A DNA stretch of 64,000 bases, from assembly GCA_965242905.1 (NCBI GenBank), contig CBDETM010000002.1, positions 930,001 to 994,000 on the forward strand. Reading direction: 5' to 3'. A program made the translations under genes and the position numbers. The DNA comes from Bin5 sp965242905 (GTDB lineage Bacteria; Chloroflexota; Anaerolineae; Caldilineales; Caldilineaceae). Each line of letters starts with the position of its first letter. Position 1 is the stretch's first letter. Below the pieces are notes generated by a model. That model made no database searches and was not told where the DNA came from. It saw only the letters and a program-made list of their open reading frames with translations. This document shows, piece after piece, positions 8,355 through 16,963 of this stretch.

Positions 8355-8822
8355 TCAGGGCAGGGAGTCTTCGGTTTCGGTTACGTCGATGCGGACGGCG
8401 ACCCAGCCGTCGTTGTCGCTGAGGATGTCGTCATTGATGCGCAGGTAAAGGATGCCGTGTTGGGTTGCCTGCATGTTCAGGCGTTCGCCGACGACGAAGC
8501 GGCCGCCGGTATCGCCGATGCGGCCGATGAGGGCGCCGCCGGAGCCGGTGGCAACGGGGTAGAAGCTGGGCGCGGGAAATCTCGGGTGACCGGCAGGCCC
8601 GTGGTACTCATCGGGCGTATAGAGCCATTCACCTTCCGCTTCGATTTGGATCCGGTCCCCTTGATCGATGCGCACACCGGTGCTCTGCCAGTCGCGGTAG
8701 GCGTAGATCTGTTTGGCGATCAGGTCACCGTGGCGCTGTGAGACGGTCAGGGCGCGCGGGGCGGCTTTGACCAGCGTCACCAGGACAGCGACAGCACCGG
8801 CAAGAAGCAGTAGTTTTCGCAT
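8355..8822 (-). CDS. Secreted protein with a LecA (PA-IL)-like carbohydrate-binding domain
   Basis: The 155-residue protein has an N-terminal signal sequence (MRKLLLLAGAVAVLVTLVKA). A compact beta domain follows, with the pattern GVRIDQGDRIQIEAEGEW, GPAG.P, ALIGRIGDTGGRFVVGE and LYLRINDDILSDNDGWVAVRI. This is the signature of PA-IL/LecA-like domains, which bind galactosides through a calcium site formed by the ND...DN residues. Here it is probably exported and may act in adhesion or glycan capture. The start lies 3 bp after the stop of the Band-7 gene, so the two form an operon. Sugar specificity is not predicted. Confidence 0.75.
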   Translation of the reverse strand: MRKLLLLAGAVAVLVTLVKAAPRALTVSQRHGDLIAKQIYAYRDWQSTGVRIDQGDRIQIEAEGEWLYTPDEYHGPAGHPRFPAPSFYPVATGSGGALIGRIGDTGGRFVVGERLNMQATQHGILYLRINDDILSDNDGWVAVRIDVTETEDSLP

Positions 8823-8825
8823 GCG

Positions 8826-10676
8826 TTACTCCTCTGCCGAGGGCCGCAGCTCGAGGATTGGCTCGGCGCCGGTTCCCAGGATCCACTTGCTGTTCTCCTT
8901 CAGTTCGACTGCGATGAGATAGTCGATGTACTTTTCGGCGAGCGCGCCTTTGCCCTCCAGCTCGCTGAGAATGGCACGAACTGCAAGCTGCTGGGCATCG
9001 GTTGTGAGCTGGATCTGTTCGGCTTCGGCCGCGGCAGTCGTGGTGATGCGGTAGGCGTGGGCTTCGGCCTGTTTTTGGGCGGCGTAGAACTGGGCATCGG
9101 CGACGGTGCGCTGCTGTGCGGCTTCGGCCTCGGCCTGCTCCTGGCGCTGCACGGCGACCATGCGGTCCTTGATGGCGGACAAGACCTCGGCGGGCGGCGA
9201 CGCGCTTTGGATCTGTACGGTCATGAATTCGACGCCGTACTGATCTTCCTTCTCCTTCAACTCCTGCATCATTTCAAGGTTCATCTCGGTGCGCTGGTTC
9301 ATGACGCCGGTCATGGTCTTGGTGTTGATGACGTCGCGCAGTCTTCCCTGCACGAACTCGAAGACGATGCGCTCCGGGTCGTCGACGGCGAGGGCGAAGC
9401 GCTCGGGATTGGTGACGCGGTAGGTGAATTGGAGGGAAACGTCCATGGTGACATTGTCGGAGGTCATGGCGGGGATGCGCTCGACGTAGCCCAATCGTTC
9501 AATTACCTTGACGATGATGACGGTGTCGACCAGGGGGACCTGGATGTGCCAGCCGGGCATTTGGACGCCGAGGAAGCGGCCGCCGCGCAGGTGGAGGCCG
9601 CGTTCGAATTCGTGGATCTTGTAGACGGCGGCGCGGCCGACGTAGAGTGCGACCAGGAATAGGGCCAGCGCCGCCAGGACAATGACTGAGAGTTTGTAAG
9701 GGCGGTCCAGGTCCGAACCGACCGGTTGCCGTCTTTCGGGCACGGCAGTCACTACAGTTTCTTCGCTCATTTTTTCTTCTCCTTGGGGGGAATCGCGTCC
9801 TGGCATTTCAGATTGTTGCAGGACGGGTGGGTCGGTGGTCCTTTCTGGCGCCTCGGTCGATAGGGGCAAGGCCCGTGCGATCTCATTCTTAAACGACGCT
9901 AAGTTTTTGTCGATTCCAAGAATACGGAGCAACCATTGGACGAGGGGCGGAAGCAGTAAGGGCCCGCTTAGTATCAGCCAGGCCAGTCCTACGAGCGGGA
10001 TCAGAATCATGAACATGCTCAGGATTCCTCCCAGGTTCTCTGCGTAGCCGTAGCTGAGGAGAAAGAGCATGTTGGTGATAAACACGCCGCCGAAGAGAAG
10101 CTCCGCCCGCGGCCAGCTCTTTTGGCTGTAGAGGCGTGTTGTAGAGGGAAGCCAGAACAGTAAAGCGAAGGCAGCCGCCCCCACAGTTGACAGGACCACA
10201 AATCGCCAGTCACCGCCAATTGAATCTGTTTGGACGAGCAGCACGAGCGGGAGGATGAGTGCTGCGTGTGGAAATACCGTGTATGCGGCGAGCAGCCGTT
10301 TAGACTTGTGCCAGCCAGCCCAGAGAACGGTCACGAAGTAGGGCGAGAATGCGAAGAGGATGAGGAGAAGGCCCAGAAATGCCGGGAGGACTCCGCCATC
10401 CCATTCCATCACTGAAAGGGCGAACTGGAGCAGAGTTGCGACCGCCGCGTACACTGCGAATCCCAGCCAGGTGTGGAACCAGTGTGGGCGTTGGGTCCGC
10501 CATGCGATGAGCGCGCCGCTGACGTATATGATGCGCAGAGACCAGATTACGGTTGGCCGCCACAAATCAGGGGAGAGGGAGTCTGGTACGTTGATTCCCA
10601 GCCAAAAGGCGGCGGGCAGCAAGAGGAAGGGTAGGGCGATGAGTGCTGCGGTGAGAAAGGTGAAGATGCGATGCAT
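8826..10676 (-). CDS. Polytopic membrane protein fused to an SPFH/Band-7 domain
   Basis: The 616-residue protein has two parts. The N-terminal ~270 residues contain about seven to eight hydrophobic segments without a recognised family. After a charged linker (TEAPERTTDPP...RRQPVGSDLDRP) comes a further membrane helix (LSVIVLAALALFLVALYV). It leads into a prohibitin-type Band-7 domain (IHEFERGLHLRGGR to the TMTGVMNQRTEMNLEMM region) and a long Ala/Glu/Gln-rich coiled coil (AVQRQEQAEAEAAQQRTVADAQ...). Such proteins form ring or microdomain scaffolds at the membrane. Ordinary bacterial SPFH proteins have one short membrane anchor, so the polytopic N-terminus is unusual. The next gene, encoding the LecA-like exported protein, begins 3 bp downstream. 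Confidence 0.8.
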   Translation of the reverse strand: MHRIFTFLTAALIALPFLLLPAAFWLGINVPDSLSPDLWRPTVIWSLRIIYVSGALIAWRTQRPHWFHTWLGFAVYAAVATLLQFALSVMEWDGGVLPAFLGLLLILFAFSPYFVTVLWAGWHKSKRLLAAYTVFPHAALILPLVLLVQTDSIGGDWRFVVLSTVGAAAFALLFWLPSTTRLYSQKSWPRAELLFGGVFITNMLFLLSYGYAENLGGILSMFMILIPLVGLAWLILSGPLLLPPLVQWLLRILGIDKNLASFKNEIARALPLSTEAPERTTDPPVLQQSEMPGRDSPQGEEKMSEETVVTAVPERRQPVGSDLDRPYKLSVIVLAALALFLVALYVGRAAVYKIHEFERGLHLRGGRFLGVQMPGWHIQVPLVDTVIIVKVIERLGYVERIPAMTSDNVTMDVSLQFTYRVTNPERFALAVDDPERIVFEFVQGRLRDVINTKTMTGVMNQRTEMNLEMMQELKEKEDQYGVEFMTVQIQSASPPAEVLSAIKDRMVAVQRQEQAEAEAAQQRTVADAQFYAAQKQAEAHAYRITTTAAAEAEQIQLTTDAQQLAVRAILSELEGKGALAEKYIDYLIAVELKENSKWILGTGAEPILELRPSAEE

Positions 10677-10853
10677 GGTCCTGGCACAGGAATTGTTCGT
10701 TTCTGGTCTTCAGTCTACCTCCAGGAGGGGCGTTCTTTCAGCTTCGTGTCAGTCCATTTCTAGACGACTGTAGTACGAGACGGACGAAAAGACACGTTTA
10801 GGGATTGAGCCAAGCGCAAGCCCTTACAGTTTTCGAAATGGGCAGATGCGGAA

Positions 10854-10883
10854 TTGTGAGTCAGGATTTCATCTTAATATTAT
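10854..10883 (+). promoter_or_regulatory. Candidate sigma-70 promoter for the sugar ABC operon
   Basis: TTGTGA (10854-10859) and TATTAT (10878-10883) are separated by 18 bp in an AT-rich patch of an otherwise GC-rich 335-bp gap. The start codon of the solute-binding protein is 128 bp further on. Nothing else is recognised in the gap from 10677 to 11011. Confidence 0.4.
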
Positions 10884-11011
10884 AGCATTTTTCTCATTTG
10901 CAGGCTCTCGCTCTTGGGAATAAAATGGCATTTATCTTCTACTGAGTGAGGAAAGACGTTTTCCGATTTGTTCCGGCAGGAGAGATTCCTAACCTAGCAA
11001 GGAGGATCAAA

Positions 11012-12358
11012 ATGGGAGCGCAGCACAGTCTTAGTCGGCGAAGATTTCTGCAGGGGGCAGGCATGGGCGCCGCGGGGTTGGCGCTTGCAGCCTGTGCGGC
11101 GCCGGCAGCGGAGCCTGCGGCAGGTGACGCTGAGGCGCCCGCTGCCGAAATTCCTGAGGTCGTATTCTGGTTTCCATGGGAAGACCCGGCCCTGAATATT
11201 CAGAACAAGTTCAACGAAGCAGGGCTGGGTGTTACAGCGGTCTGGCAGCTTGGCGAATATGATTCGAACACGAAGACGATGGCCGCGCTGGCGGCGGGCA
11301 CGCCGCCGCCGGTCTCATTCCTGGGACGCTGGCAGAGCGGCGATCTGGCGGTGCGCGATGCCCTGGTGGTATTGGACGACTACATTGAGGGCGCCCAAAA
11401 CTTCACCTGGGACAACATCTGGGAGCGCCTGCAGAAGGACTCGATACTGTGGGGCAAGAAATGGATCGTTCCTTATACGACGGATACGCGTGCCCTGTTG
11501 TACAACAGGACGGTCATGGGAGAAGCGGGGCTTGATCCGGACTCGCCACCCCTGACGTGGGATGAACTGCACCAGATGGCAATCGATATAACGGAACTGG
11601 ATGAAGCGGGCCGCCTGGATGTGATCGGGTTTACGCCCACATTCGGCAATCCGCCGGTGCATCTGATGTTTCTGACATTGATCTGGTGCCTTGACAGCGA
11701 CATGGTCAATGAAGATTTGACCGCGGTTACGATCACCGACAAGGGTGAAGAGGCCATGGTCTTCCTGAAACAGTTGATGGACGATCAGGGAGGCTATGAG
11801 GCAGCTGGCGCGTTTACGAGAGGACTCAGCCTGGCGGAAGGAATCGATGCATTTTCGGCAGGAAAGGTGGGTCTGGCGATGCATGGGCAGTGGGTGCTTC
11901 GCAATTACGACAAATACACACCAGATCTCGACTTCGGCATGATTCCGGGTCCGGTTTTTCCGGAGTATGACATACACGCCAACTATGACGGCGGCGGCGG
12001 CTGGTTTCTGTTCAAGGAGGGTGGACAGCCCGATGATGCCTGGGCCCTGGTTGATTTTTCGATGAACGAAGAGTTCTATCTTGACCACGCCAATCAATTT
12101 GCCTGGCTGCCGGCGCGCTCCGACGTGGGTGAGCAGTGGGCCACATTTGACGAACGGCGCGAGGTCTTCGCGGCGACGGCGAATACGGTGCGGTGGATAC
12201 CGATTTTCGTCGGCATCCTGGAGACGTTGGGTGACATTGCCACGATGTTCGACAATATTCTGATTGGCGGGAAGGACATCGCCAGCGAACTGGAGATCGC
12301 GGAAGAAAAGATTCAGGCTGTGCTGGACCGGCACAACGAATTCCCGGTGCCTTCCTAG
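11012..12358 (+). CDS. Carbohydrate ABC transporter solute-binding lipoprotein
   Basis: The 448-residue protein has a Tat signal (SRRRFLQGAG, residues 8-17) running into a lipobox with Cys28 (LALAACAAP). It is therefore exported folded and lipid-anchored. The mature part reads as a family-1 extracellular solute-binding protein: PEVVFWFPWED, MAALAAGTPPPVSF, a central LLYNRTVMGEAGLDPDSPPLTWDEL, and ALHGQW-like MHGQWVLRNY. The start ATG 11012 is preceded by AAGGAGG with ideal spacing; upstream codons in frame are rejected. Two permeases, a ceramidase-like hydrolase and an oxidoreductase follow. No ATPase gene is present, so a shared MsmK-type ATPase elsewhere is expected. The ligand is unknown. 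Confidence 0.9.
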   Translation: MGAQHSLSRRRFLQGAGMGAAGLALAACAAPAAEPAAGDAEAPAAEIPEVVFWFPWEDPALNIQNKFNEAGLGVTAVWQLGEYDSNTKTMAALAAGTPPPVSFLGRWQSGDLAVRDALVVLDDYIEGAQNFTWDNIWERLQKDSILWGKKWIVPYTTDTRALLYNRTVMGEAGLDPDSPPLTWDELHQMAIDITELDEAGRLDVIGFTPTFGNPPVHLMFLTLIWCLDSDMVNEDLTAVTITDKGEEAMVFLKQLMDDQGGYEAAGAFTRGLSLAEGIDAFSAGKVGLAMHGQWVLRNYDKYTPDLDFGMIPGPVFPEYDIHANYDGGGGWFLFKEGGQPDDAWALVDFSMNEEFYLDHANQFAWLPARSDVGEQWATFDERREVFAATANTVRWIPIFVGILETLGDIATMFDNILIGGKDIASELEIAEEKIQAVLDRHNEFPVPS

Positions 12359-12389
12359 GCCTAGCCTGAAGGGGAAAGCTGAAGGGCGG

Positions 12390-12424
12390 GATACGGGACT
12401 CGGTGCAAAGCCGGATCCCGTATT
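12390..12424 (+). other. Intra-operon stem-loop after the solute-binding protein gene
   Basis: GATACGGGA (12390-12398) pairs with TCCCGTATT (12416-12424), with inner CGG/CCG pairing and no T-run. It lies 31 bp after the binding-protein stop and before the permease. It is likely to block 3' exonucleases or partially terminate, so that the binding protein is made in excess. Confidence 0.6.
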
Positions 12425-12484
12425 CTCGCTCTCGCAGATACAGCGCATAGGTGCAAGATAGGAGTTTCTGCCAGCCAGGAAGCA

Positions 12485-13354
12485 GTGGAAATGTTGACTA
12501 TCGCGTTAGGACGGTTGGAGGGTAAGGGTCGAAAGGTCGCTCAGTTCTCTTTGGTGTACTTCTTGCTTATAGGCCTGGGATTTCTGTTTGCCATGCCGCT
12601 CGTGTGGCTACTCTCCACATCTCTGAAGAGCAATGAGCAGGTAGGAATGTGGCCCCCTGTATGGATTCCGTATCCATTTGTATGGGAGAACTATTTCGTA
12701 GCCTGGACGAGTGGTCGTTTCGGGCTATATTTCTTTAATACGGCATTCATCACGGTGCTGGCCACGTTTGGACAACTGCTGACAGCTTCAATGGCTGCAT
12801 TTGGCTTTGCCCGCCTTCGATTTCCGGGCCGCGAGGTATTGTTCGCCGTTCTGCTGGCAACGATGATGTTGCCCTTTGTCGTCACGATGATTCCGACTTT
12901 CATACTTTTCAAGAATCTGGGGTGGCTGGACTCCTTCAGGCCGCTGATTGTCCCCTACTATTTCGGGGGCGGCGCATTCTTCATTTTTCTGCTGCGCCAG
13001 TTTTTTAAGACGTTGCCGAATGAGCTATTCGAGCAGGCCACGATCGATGGAGCTTCGAATTACCGCATTTACTATCAGATCCTGTTGCCTCTTTCCAAGC
13101 CTGCCCTTTCGACAGTGGCCATATTTGGATTCTTGCATCATTGGAACGACTTTCTTGCGCCACTTATCTACCTGAACAGCCCGGAGAAGTTCACGCTGGC
13201 ACTGGGATTGCAGCAGTTTATCCAGCGTACTGAGGTCCGCTATCAGGAGATGATGGCGATGGCGCTATTGATGACCATTCCGGTCCTCCTGGTCTTCTTC
13301 TTCTTCCAGCAGTACTTCATCAGGGGGGTCGTAATGTCCGGGATAAAAGGTTAG
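12485..13354 (+). CDS. Sugar ABC transporter permease, MalG type
   Basis: The 289-residue protein has six predicted membrane helices. It has the MalG-type EAA cytoplasmic loop EQATIDGASNYRIYYQILLP, which docks the ATPase, and the usual C-terminal ending IRGVVMSGIKG. An early segment (PLVWLLSTSLKSNEQV) is typical of CUT1 inner-membrane subunits. The start could be GTG 12485 or ATG 12491; the sequence does not decide. The order binding protein, MalG type, MalF type is reversed from the common order, as it is in many Chloroflexota operons. It works with the next gene product to form the channel. Confidence 0.9.
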   Translation: MEMLTIALGRLEGKGRKVAQFSLVYFLLIGLGFLFAMPLVWLLSTSLKSNEQVGMWPPVWIPYPFVWENYFVAWTSGRFGLYFFNTAFITVLATFGQLLTASMAAFGFARLRFPGREVLFAVLLATMMLPFVVTMIPTFILFKNLGWLDSFRPLIVPYYFGGGAFFIFLLRQFFKTLPNELFEQATIDGASNYRIYYQILLPLSKPALSTVAIFGFLHHWNDFLAPLIYLNSPEKFTLALGLQQFIQRTEVRYQEMMAMALLMTIPVLLVFFFFQQYFIRGVVMSGIKG

Positions 13355-13427
13355 ATTGCCTGGGGAGGGCACTAACGCCGCGGACGAATCAGTTCAGAGT
13401 TGCCATTTCAGTACAGGGTTTTTTCCA

Positions 13428-14423
13428 ATGAGTCAGGAAGCCATACCCGTAACGGAAAGCGATAGGATTGCACAACTTCCTGCCAAACCGCGCAGCGTTT
13501 GGGCAAGCCCGATACGCCGGCGTGAAGCCCGCGACGGAATCGTTTTCATTTTGCCCTGGTTTCTTGGCTTGCTGATTTTCATTCTGGGACCATTTGTTGC
13601 CGGGTTTTACTACAGTTTGACGGAGTATGACAGCCTGTTGCCGGCAAACTGGCTGGGCGTGGAAAACTATCGACGCATTCTGTTTGACGACGACCGATTC
13701 TGGCTTACCGTTTACAACACTGTCTGGTATGTGTGCGCAGCGGTCGTCCCGCAGGTAGTTCTTGGGCTGTTGCTTGCCGTCCTGCTGAACCAGAAGGCCA
13801 GGGGAATCACCGTTTTCCGGACCGTCTTCTTTATGCCCTCCATCGTTCCAATCGTTGCCTCGGTTTCGCTTTTCATCTTCATTCTGCATGATCGATTTGG
13901 CCTCCTGAATGAGACGCTCTACCAGGTTTTCGGGATTGTCGGCCCGAACTGGCTTACGAGCCCTGATTGGTCGAAACCTTCGCTTGTGCTCTGGAGCCTG
14001 TGGGGTATCGGAGGGGGGATGATCATCTATCTGGCCGGTCTGCAGGGCATCCCGCAGGCGCTGTATGAAGCGGCAGCAATTGACGGGGCGGGCGCGCTGC
14101 GCTGCTTCTGGAAGATCACGATTCCTTTGATTTCGCCGACGATTCTTTTTGTTGTGATTATGGGTATCATCGGCAGCTTTCAGATTTTCACGCCTGTATT
14201 CCTTCTGGGCAGCGCAAACTATGGGCTGGCGGCGGCAGGGCCGATGGATTCTCTCCTCTTCTGGGTCGTCTACATATACAACCAGGGGTTCTTCTATTTT
14301 CGTATGGGCTATGCCAGCGCAATCGCATGGCTGTTGTTCATGCTGTTGGTGGTACTCACTCTGATCCAGTTTCGGCTGGCCGGTCGTTGGGTTTACTATG
14401 AGGATGAGGCTGCCATTCGGTAG
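13428..14423 (+). CDS. Sugar ABC transporter permease, MalF type
   Basis: The 331-residue protein is a CUT1 permease: a cytoplasmic N-terminus with RRREARDGIVFILPWFLG, six membrane helices, NWLGVENYRRIL in the first periplasmic segment, and the EAA loop LYEAAAIDGAGALRCFWKIT. ATG 13428 (MSQEAIP) is preferred over an in-frame upstream start at 13356, because the extra 24 residues are not membrane-permease-like. It pairs with the MalG-type protein encoded 73 bp upstream. The gene is followed 57 bp later by the ceramidase-like gene in the same direction. Confidence 0.9.
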   Translation: MSQEAIPVTESDRIAQLPAKPRSVWASPIRRREARDGIVFILPWFLGLLIFILGPFVAGFYYSLTEYDSLLPANWLGVENYRRILFDDDRFWLTVYNTVWYVCAAVVPQVVLGLLLAVLLNQKARGITVFRTVFFMPSIVPIVASVSLFIFILHDRFGLLNETLYQVFGIVGPNWLTSPDWSKPSLVLWSLWGIGGGMIIYLAGLQGIPQALYEAAAIDGAGALRCFWKITIPLISPTILFVVIMGIIGSFQIFTPVFLLGSANYGLAAAGPMDSLLFWVVYIYNQGFFYFRMGYASAIAWLLFMLLVVLTLIQFRLAGRWVYYEDEAAIR

Positions 14424-14480
14424 CCCCGCAATTGATCGCAGCGCCACACTCCCACAACAAGACTACGAGGAGACTTGACT

Positions 14481-15779
14481 GTGTCAGAAAGCCAACTTCG
14501 CGTCGGCTTTGGCGAAACGGATATCACGCCGCCGGAGGGTCTCTTCATGTGCGGGAGCCTCGACCCGCGCAGGAACGAAGGCACTACGGATCCGTTGCAG
14601 TCCCACGCGCTCGTGGCGGAGAGCGGCGGCCGGCGGATTGCCATTGTGGGTGTCGACTTGATCGGATTGCCCAAGGCGTTGACGGACCCGATTATCGCCG
14701 AAGCGTCCCGCCGTACAGGCATCGCGTCGGATGCGATATTGATCGCGTGCAGCCACACGCATAGCGGGCCCTATACGGCTGAGGGGGTCTATTCTTCAGA
14801 CGTGATCGACGCGGACTATCTGGCGACGCTGCCGGACCGCATCGCGGCGAGCGTAGAGCAGGCGGCCGGACGGGTAGAGCCGGCTACGATGCACATCGGC
14901 AGGTCGCTGGTCCACCACGGCATCCATAACCGCCGCGTCATCTGTCCGGACGGCAAGGTGATGAACACGTGGATGCCGCAGGCGCTCAACGATCTGGAGT
15001 ATATCCCGCAGGTGTATGGGACGGCAGGTCCGGTCGACCCCGAGATGTGGGTCGTCCGTTTTGACAGGCTGGACGGTTCAACACTGGGTGTATTCTACAA
15101 TTACTCGCTGCACACCAACTCCAAGGGGGGCACGACCTGGTCGGCGGACTATCCGTGCGTGGTGGCGGAGCAGATGAGAGAGGAGTACGGTACTGAAGTG
15201 ATCTCGGTCTACACGCCGGGCGCGTGCGCGGACATCAACGTGACGCTGGGAGGCGTGCGCTGGCGGGAGGGCGCAACTTTCTTTGCAGAACAGGCGGTGG
15301 ATGCGGCGCGGCGGGCAGTTCCGGTGGAAGTACCGATCGCGGTCAGCGCGATGCGCCGTGATGTCACCGTTCCGCGGCGGGACCCGGCGGATCATTCGCC
15401 TGAGGCGATTGGGCGGCTCAACTGGGGTGGGGCGGGCGGACGCGCGGATGTCTTTGACCGGCAGGCTGAGCTTGTCGCCGGCTTGCCGGAGGAGTGGGAC
15501 GTACCCGTCAACGCGGCACGCATCGGGCCGCTTGCGATTGCGTCCAATCCGGGGGAGCTGTTTGTGGAGCACGGGCTCTCGATCAAACGGCGTTCCCCTT
15601 TTCCGTACACGGTGGTGGCTGAGCTGACGAACGATCTGGCCATGTATCAGCCTACCGAGGCGGCCTTCGAACAGGAGGGATATGAAAGCCTGGTCGGGCC
15701 CAATCGGATTGCCCTGGAGGGCGTCGAACGGATTGTGGATACGGCGGTGGAACTGGTGGAAGCGTTGTGGAACGAATAG
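14481..15779 (+). CDS. Neutral/alkaline ceramidase-superfamily hydrolase
   Basis: The 432-residue protein has the N-terminal signature of the neutral non-lysosomal ceramidase family: RVGFGETDITPPEG, then LVAESGGRRIAIVGVDLIG, and the histidine block CSHTHSGPY. A second block, YTPGACADINV, corresponds to the zinc/serine active-site region. Unlike true ceramidases (over 600 residues) it has no signal peptide, so it is probably cytoplasmic with a different amide substrate. GTG 14481 is preferred because GAGGAG lies 8 nt upstream; TTG 14475 is too close. It sits in a sugar-import operon, so it may process an imported N-acyl compound; this is inference. Confidence 0.75.
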   Translation: MSESQLRVGFGETDITPPEGLFMCGSLDPRRNEGTTDPLQSHALVAESGGRRIAIVGVDLIGLPKALTDPIIAEASRRTGIASDAILIACSHTHSGPYTAEGVYSSDVIDADYLATLPDRIAASVEQAAGRVEPATMHIGRSLVHHGIHNRRVICPDGKVMNTWMPQALNDLEYIPQVYGTAGPVDPEMWVVRFDRLDGSTLGVFYNYSLHTNSKGGTTWSADYPCVVAEQMREEYGTEVISVYTPGACADINVTLGGVRWREGATFFAEQAVDAARRAVPVEVPIAVSAMRRDVTVPRRDPADHSPEAIGRLNWGGAGGRADVFDRQAELVAGLPEEWDVPVNAARIGPLAIASNPGELFVEHGLSIKRRSPFPYTVVAELTNDLAMYQPTEAAFEQEGYESLVGPNRIALEGVERIVDTAVELVEALWNE

Positions 15780-15851
15780 GCTGTCGTATGGCGGCGGAAG
15801 AGGCCGCTTGACAAGACAGTACGAACAGGCGAAGAAGGAGCTGGGGACAGG

Positions 15852-16934
15852 ATGAGTAAGTTACAGACCGGATTTGTGGGATTGCACCGCGGGGGCGGGC
15901 TGATGCGGAGCCTGGCCGGGCATCCGCGGGTGGAGGTGGCGGCACTTTGCGATATTGACGAGGATACGCTGGCCGATACGGGGGCCGCTTTTTCGCTGCC
16001 CGACGAGAGGATGTTCACACGGTTTGAGGATTTCGTGAACGCGCCGCTGGATATTGTGGTTGTGGCGACGCCGATCGAGTATCACGCGGAGCATTCGATT
16101 GCGGCGATGGAGAGCGGGAAGCACGTGCTGTGCGAGCAGACGGCGGCGTACACGGTGGCGGACTGTGCGCGCCTGGTGGAGACGGTGCACAAGACGGGCC
16201 GCGTCTACATGATGGGTGAGAACTACTGCTACTTTCATTACATACGGGAGTGGCAGGGGTGGATAAAGCAGGGGAAGCTGGGGAAGATCTTCCACGCGGA
16301 AGGTGAGTACATTCACGAGATTGTGCCGCTGCTGCGAAACCCGGAAACGGGGGAACGCAGATGGCGGTATACGCGGGCGCCGATCTGGTATTGCGCGCAC
16401 TGCCTGGGGCCGATTCTGACGTTGATGGAGGACCGTATCGTCAAGGCGACCGGTGTTCATTCGGGGAAGAACATCTATCCCGATGAAGGGCTGGGCTACC
16501 TGGACATGGAGGTAGGGCTGTTCCAGACGGAGAAGGGGGCCACGGTCAAGATTTTGCGCAGCCAAGTGGCGCCGCGGCATCCGGATATGATCTTCTACAC
16601 GCTCTACGGCGAGAAGGGGTTTGTGGAGAACGGCCGGCAGGGCGGGTGGGGCGGTACGACGGGACTGATATACAGCGAGGAGGAGGCTACAGCCGAGGAA
16701 GGTGCGCGGCAGATCGAGTGCCCTACGGTGGACCCGAATGCGCCGGAGGAGGCGCGGCGAGGCGGGCATGGGACGTCGGAGTACTACATGGTGCGGGACT
16801 TCATCGGCGCGATTGAACAAAACACAAAGCCGCCGATCGACGTGGTACGGGCGCTGGACTTCACGATACCGGGTATCATCGCGCACGAGTCGGCGATGCA
16901 GGGCGGGAAGTGGTTGGACGTACCGCTGTTCTGA
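15852..16934 (+). CDS. Gfo/Idh/MocA-family oxidoreductase
   Basis: This 360-residue protein has an N-terminal Rossmann fold (KLQTGFVGLHRGGGLMRSL, VEVAALCDIDE) and a C-terminal mixed alpha/beta domain. It is expected to oxidise or reduce a sugar or cyclitol with NAD(P). Residues IVVVATPIEYHAEHSIAAM fit the family. The following EKP motif, whose lysine normally helps catalysis, reads EQTAA here (LCEQTAAYT), so the Lys is Gln. The late GHGTSEYYMVRDFI is typical of the family. It is the last gene of the sugar-import operon and converges on the DUF2344 gene 29 bp away. Substrate unknown. Confidence 0.85.
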   Translation: MSKLQTGFVGLHRGGGLMRSLAGHPRVEVAALCDIDEDTLADTGAAFSLPDERMFTRFEDFVNAPLDIVVVATPIEYHAEHSIAAMESGKHVLCEQTAAYTVADCARLVETVHKTGRVYMMGENYCYFHYIREWQGWIKQGKLGKIFHAEGEYIHEIVPLLRNPETGERRWRYTRAPIWYCAHCLGPILTLMEDRIVKATGVHSGKNIYPDEGLGYLDMEVGLFQTEKGATVKILRSQVAPRHPDMIFYTLYGEKGFVENGRQGGWGGTTGLIYSEEEATAEEGARQIECPTVDPNAPEEARRGGHGTSEYYMVRDFIGAIEQNTKPPIDVVRALDFTIPGIIAHESAMQGGKWLDVPLF

Positions 16935-16963
16935 GATTGCCTGCCGCGCTGCGACGCGGGCGT

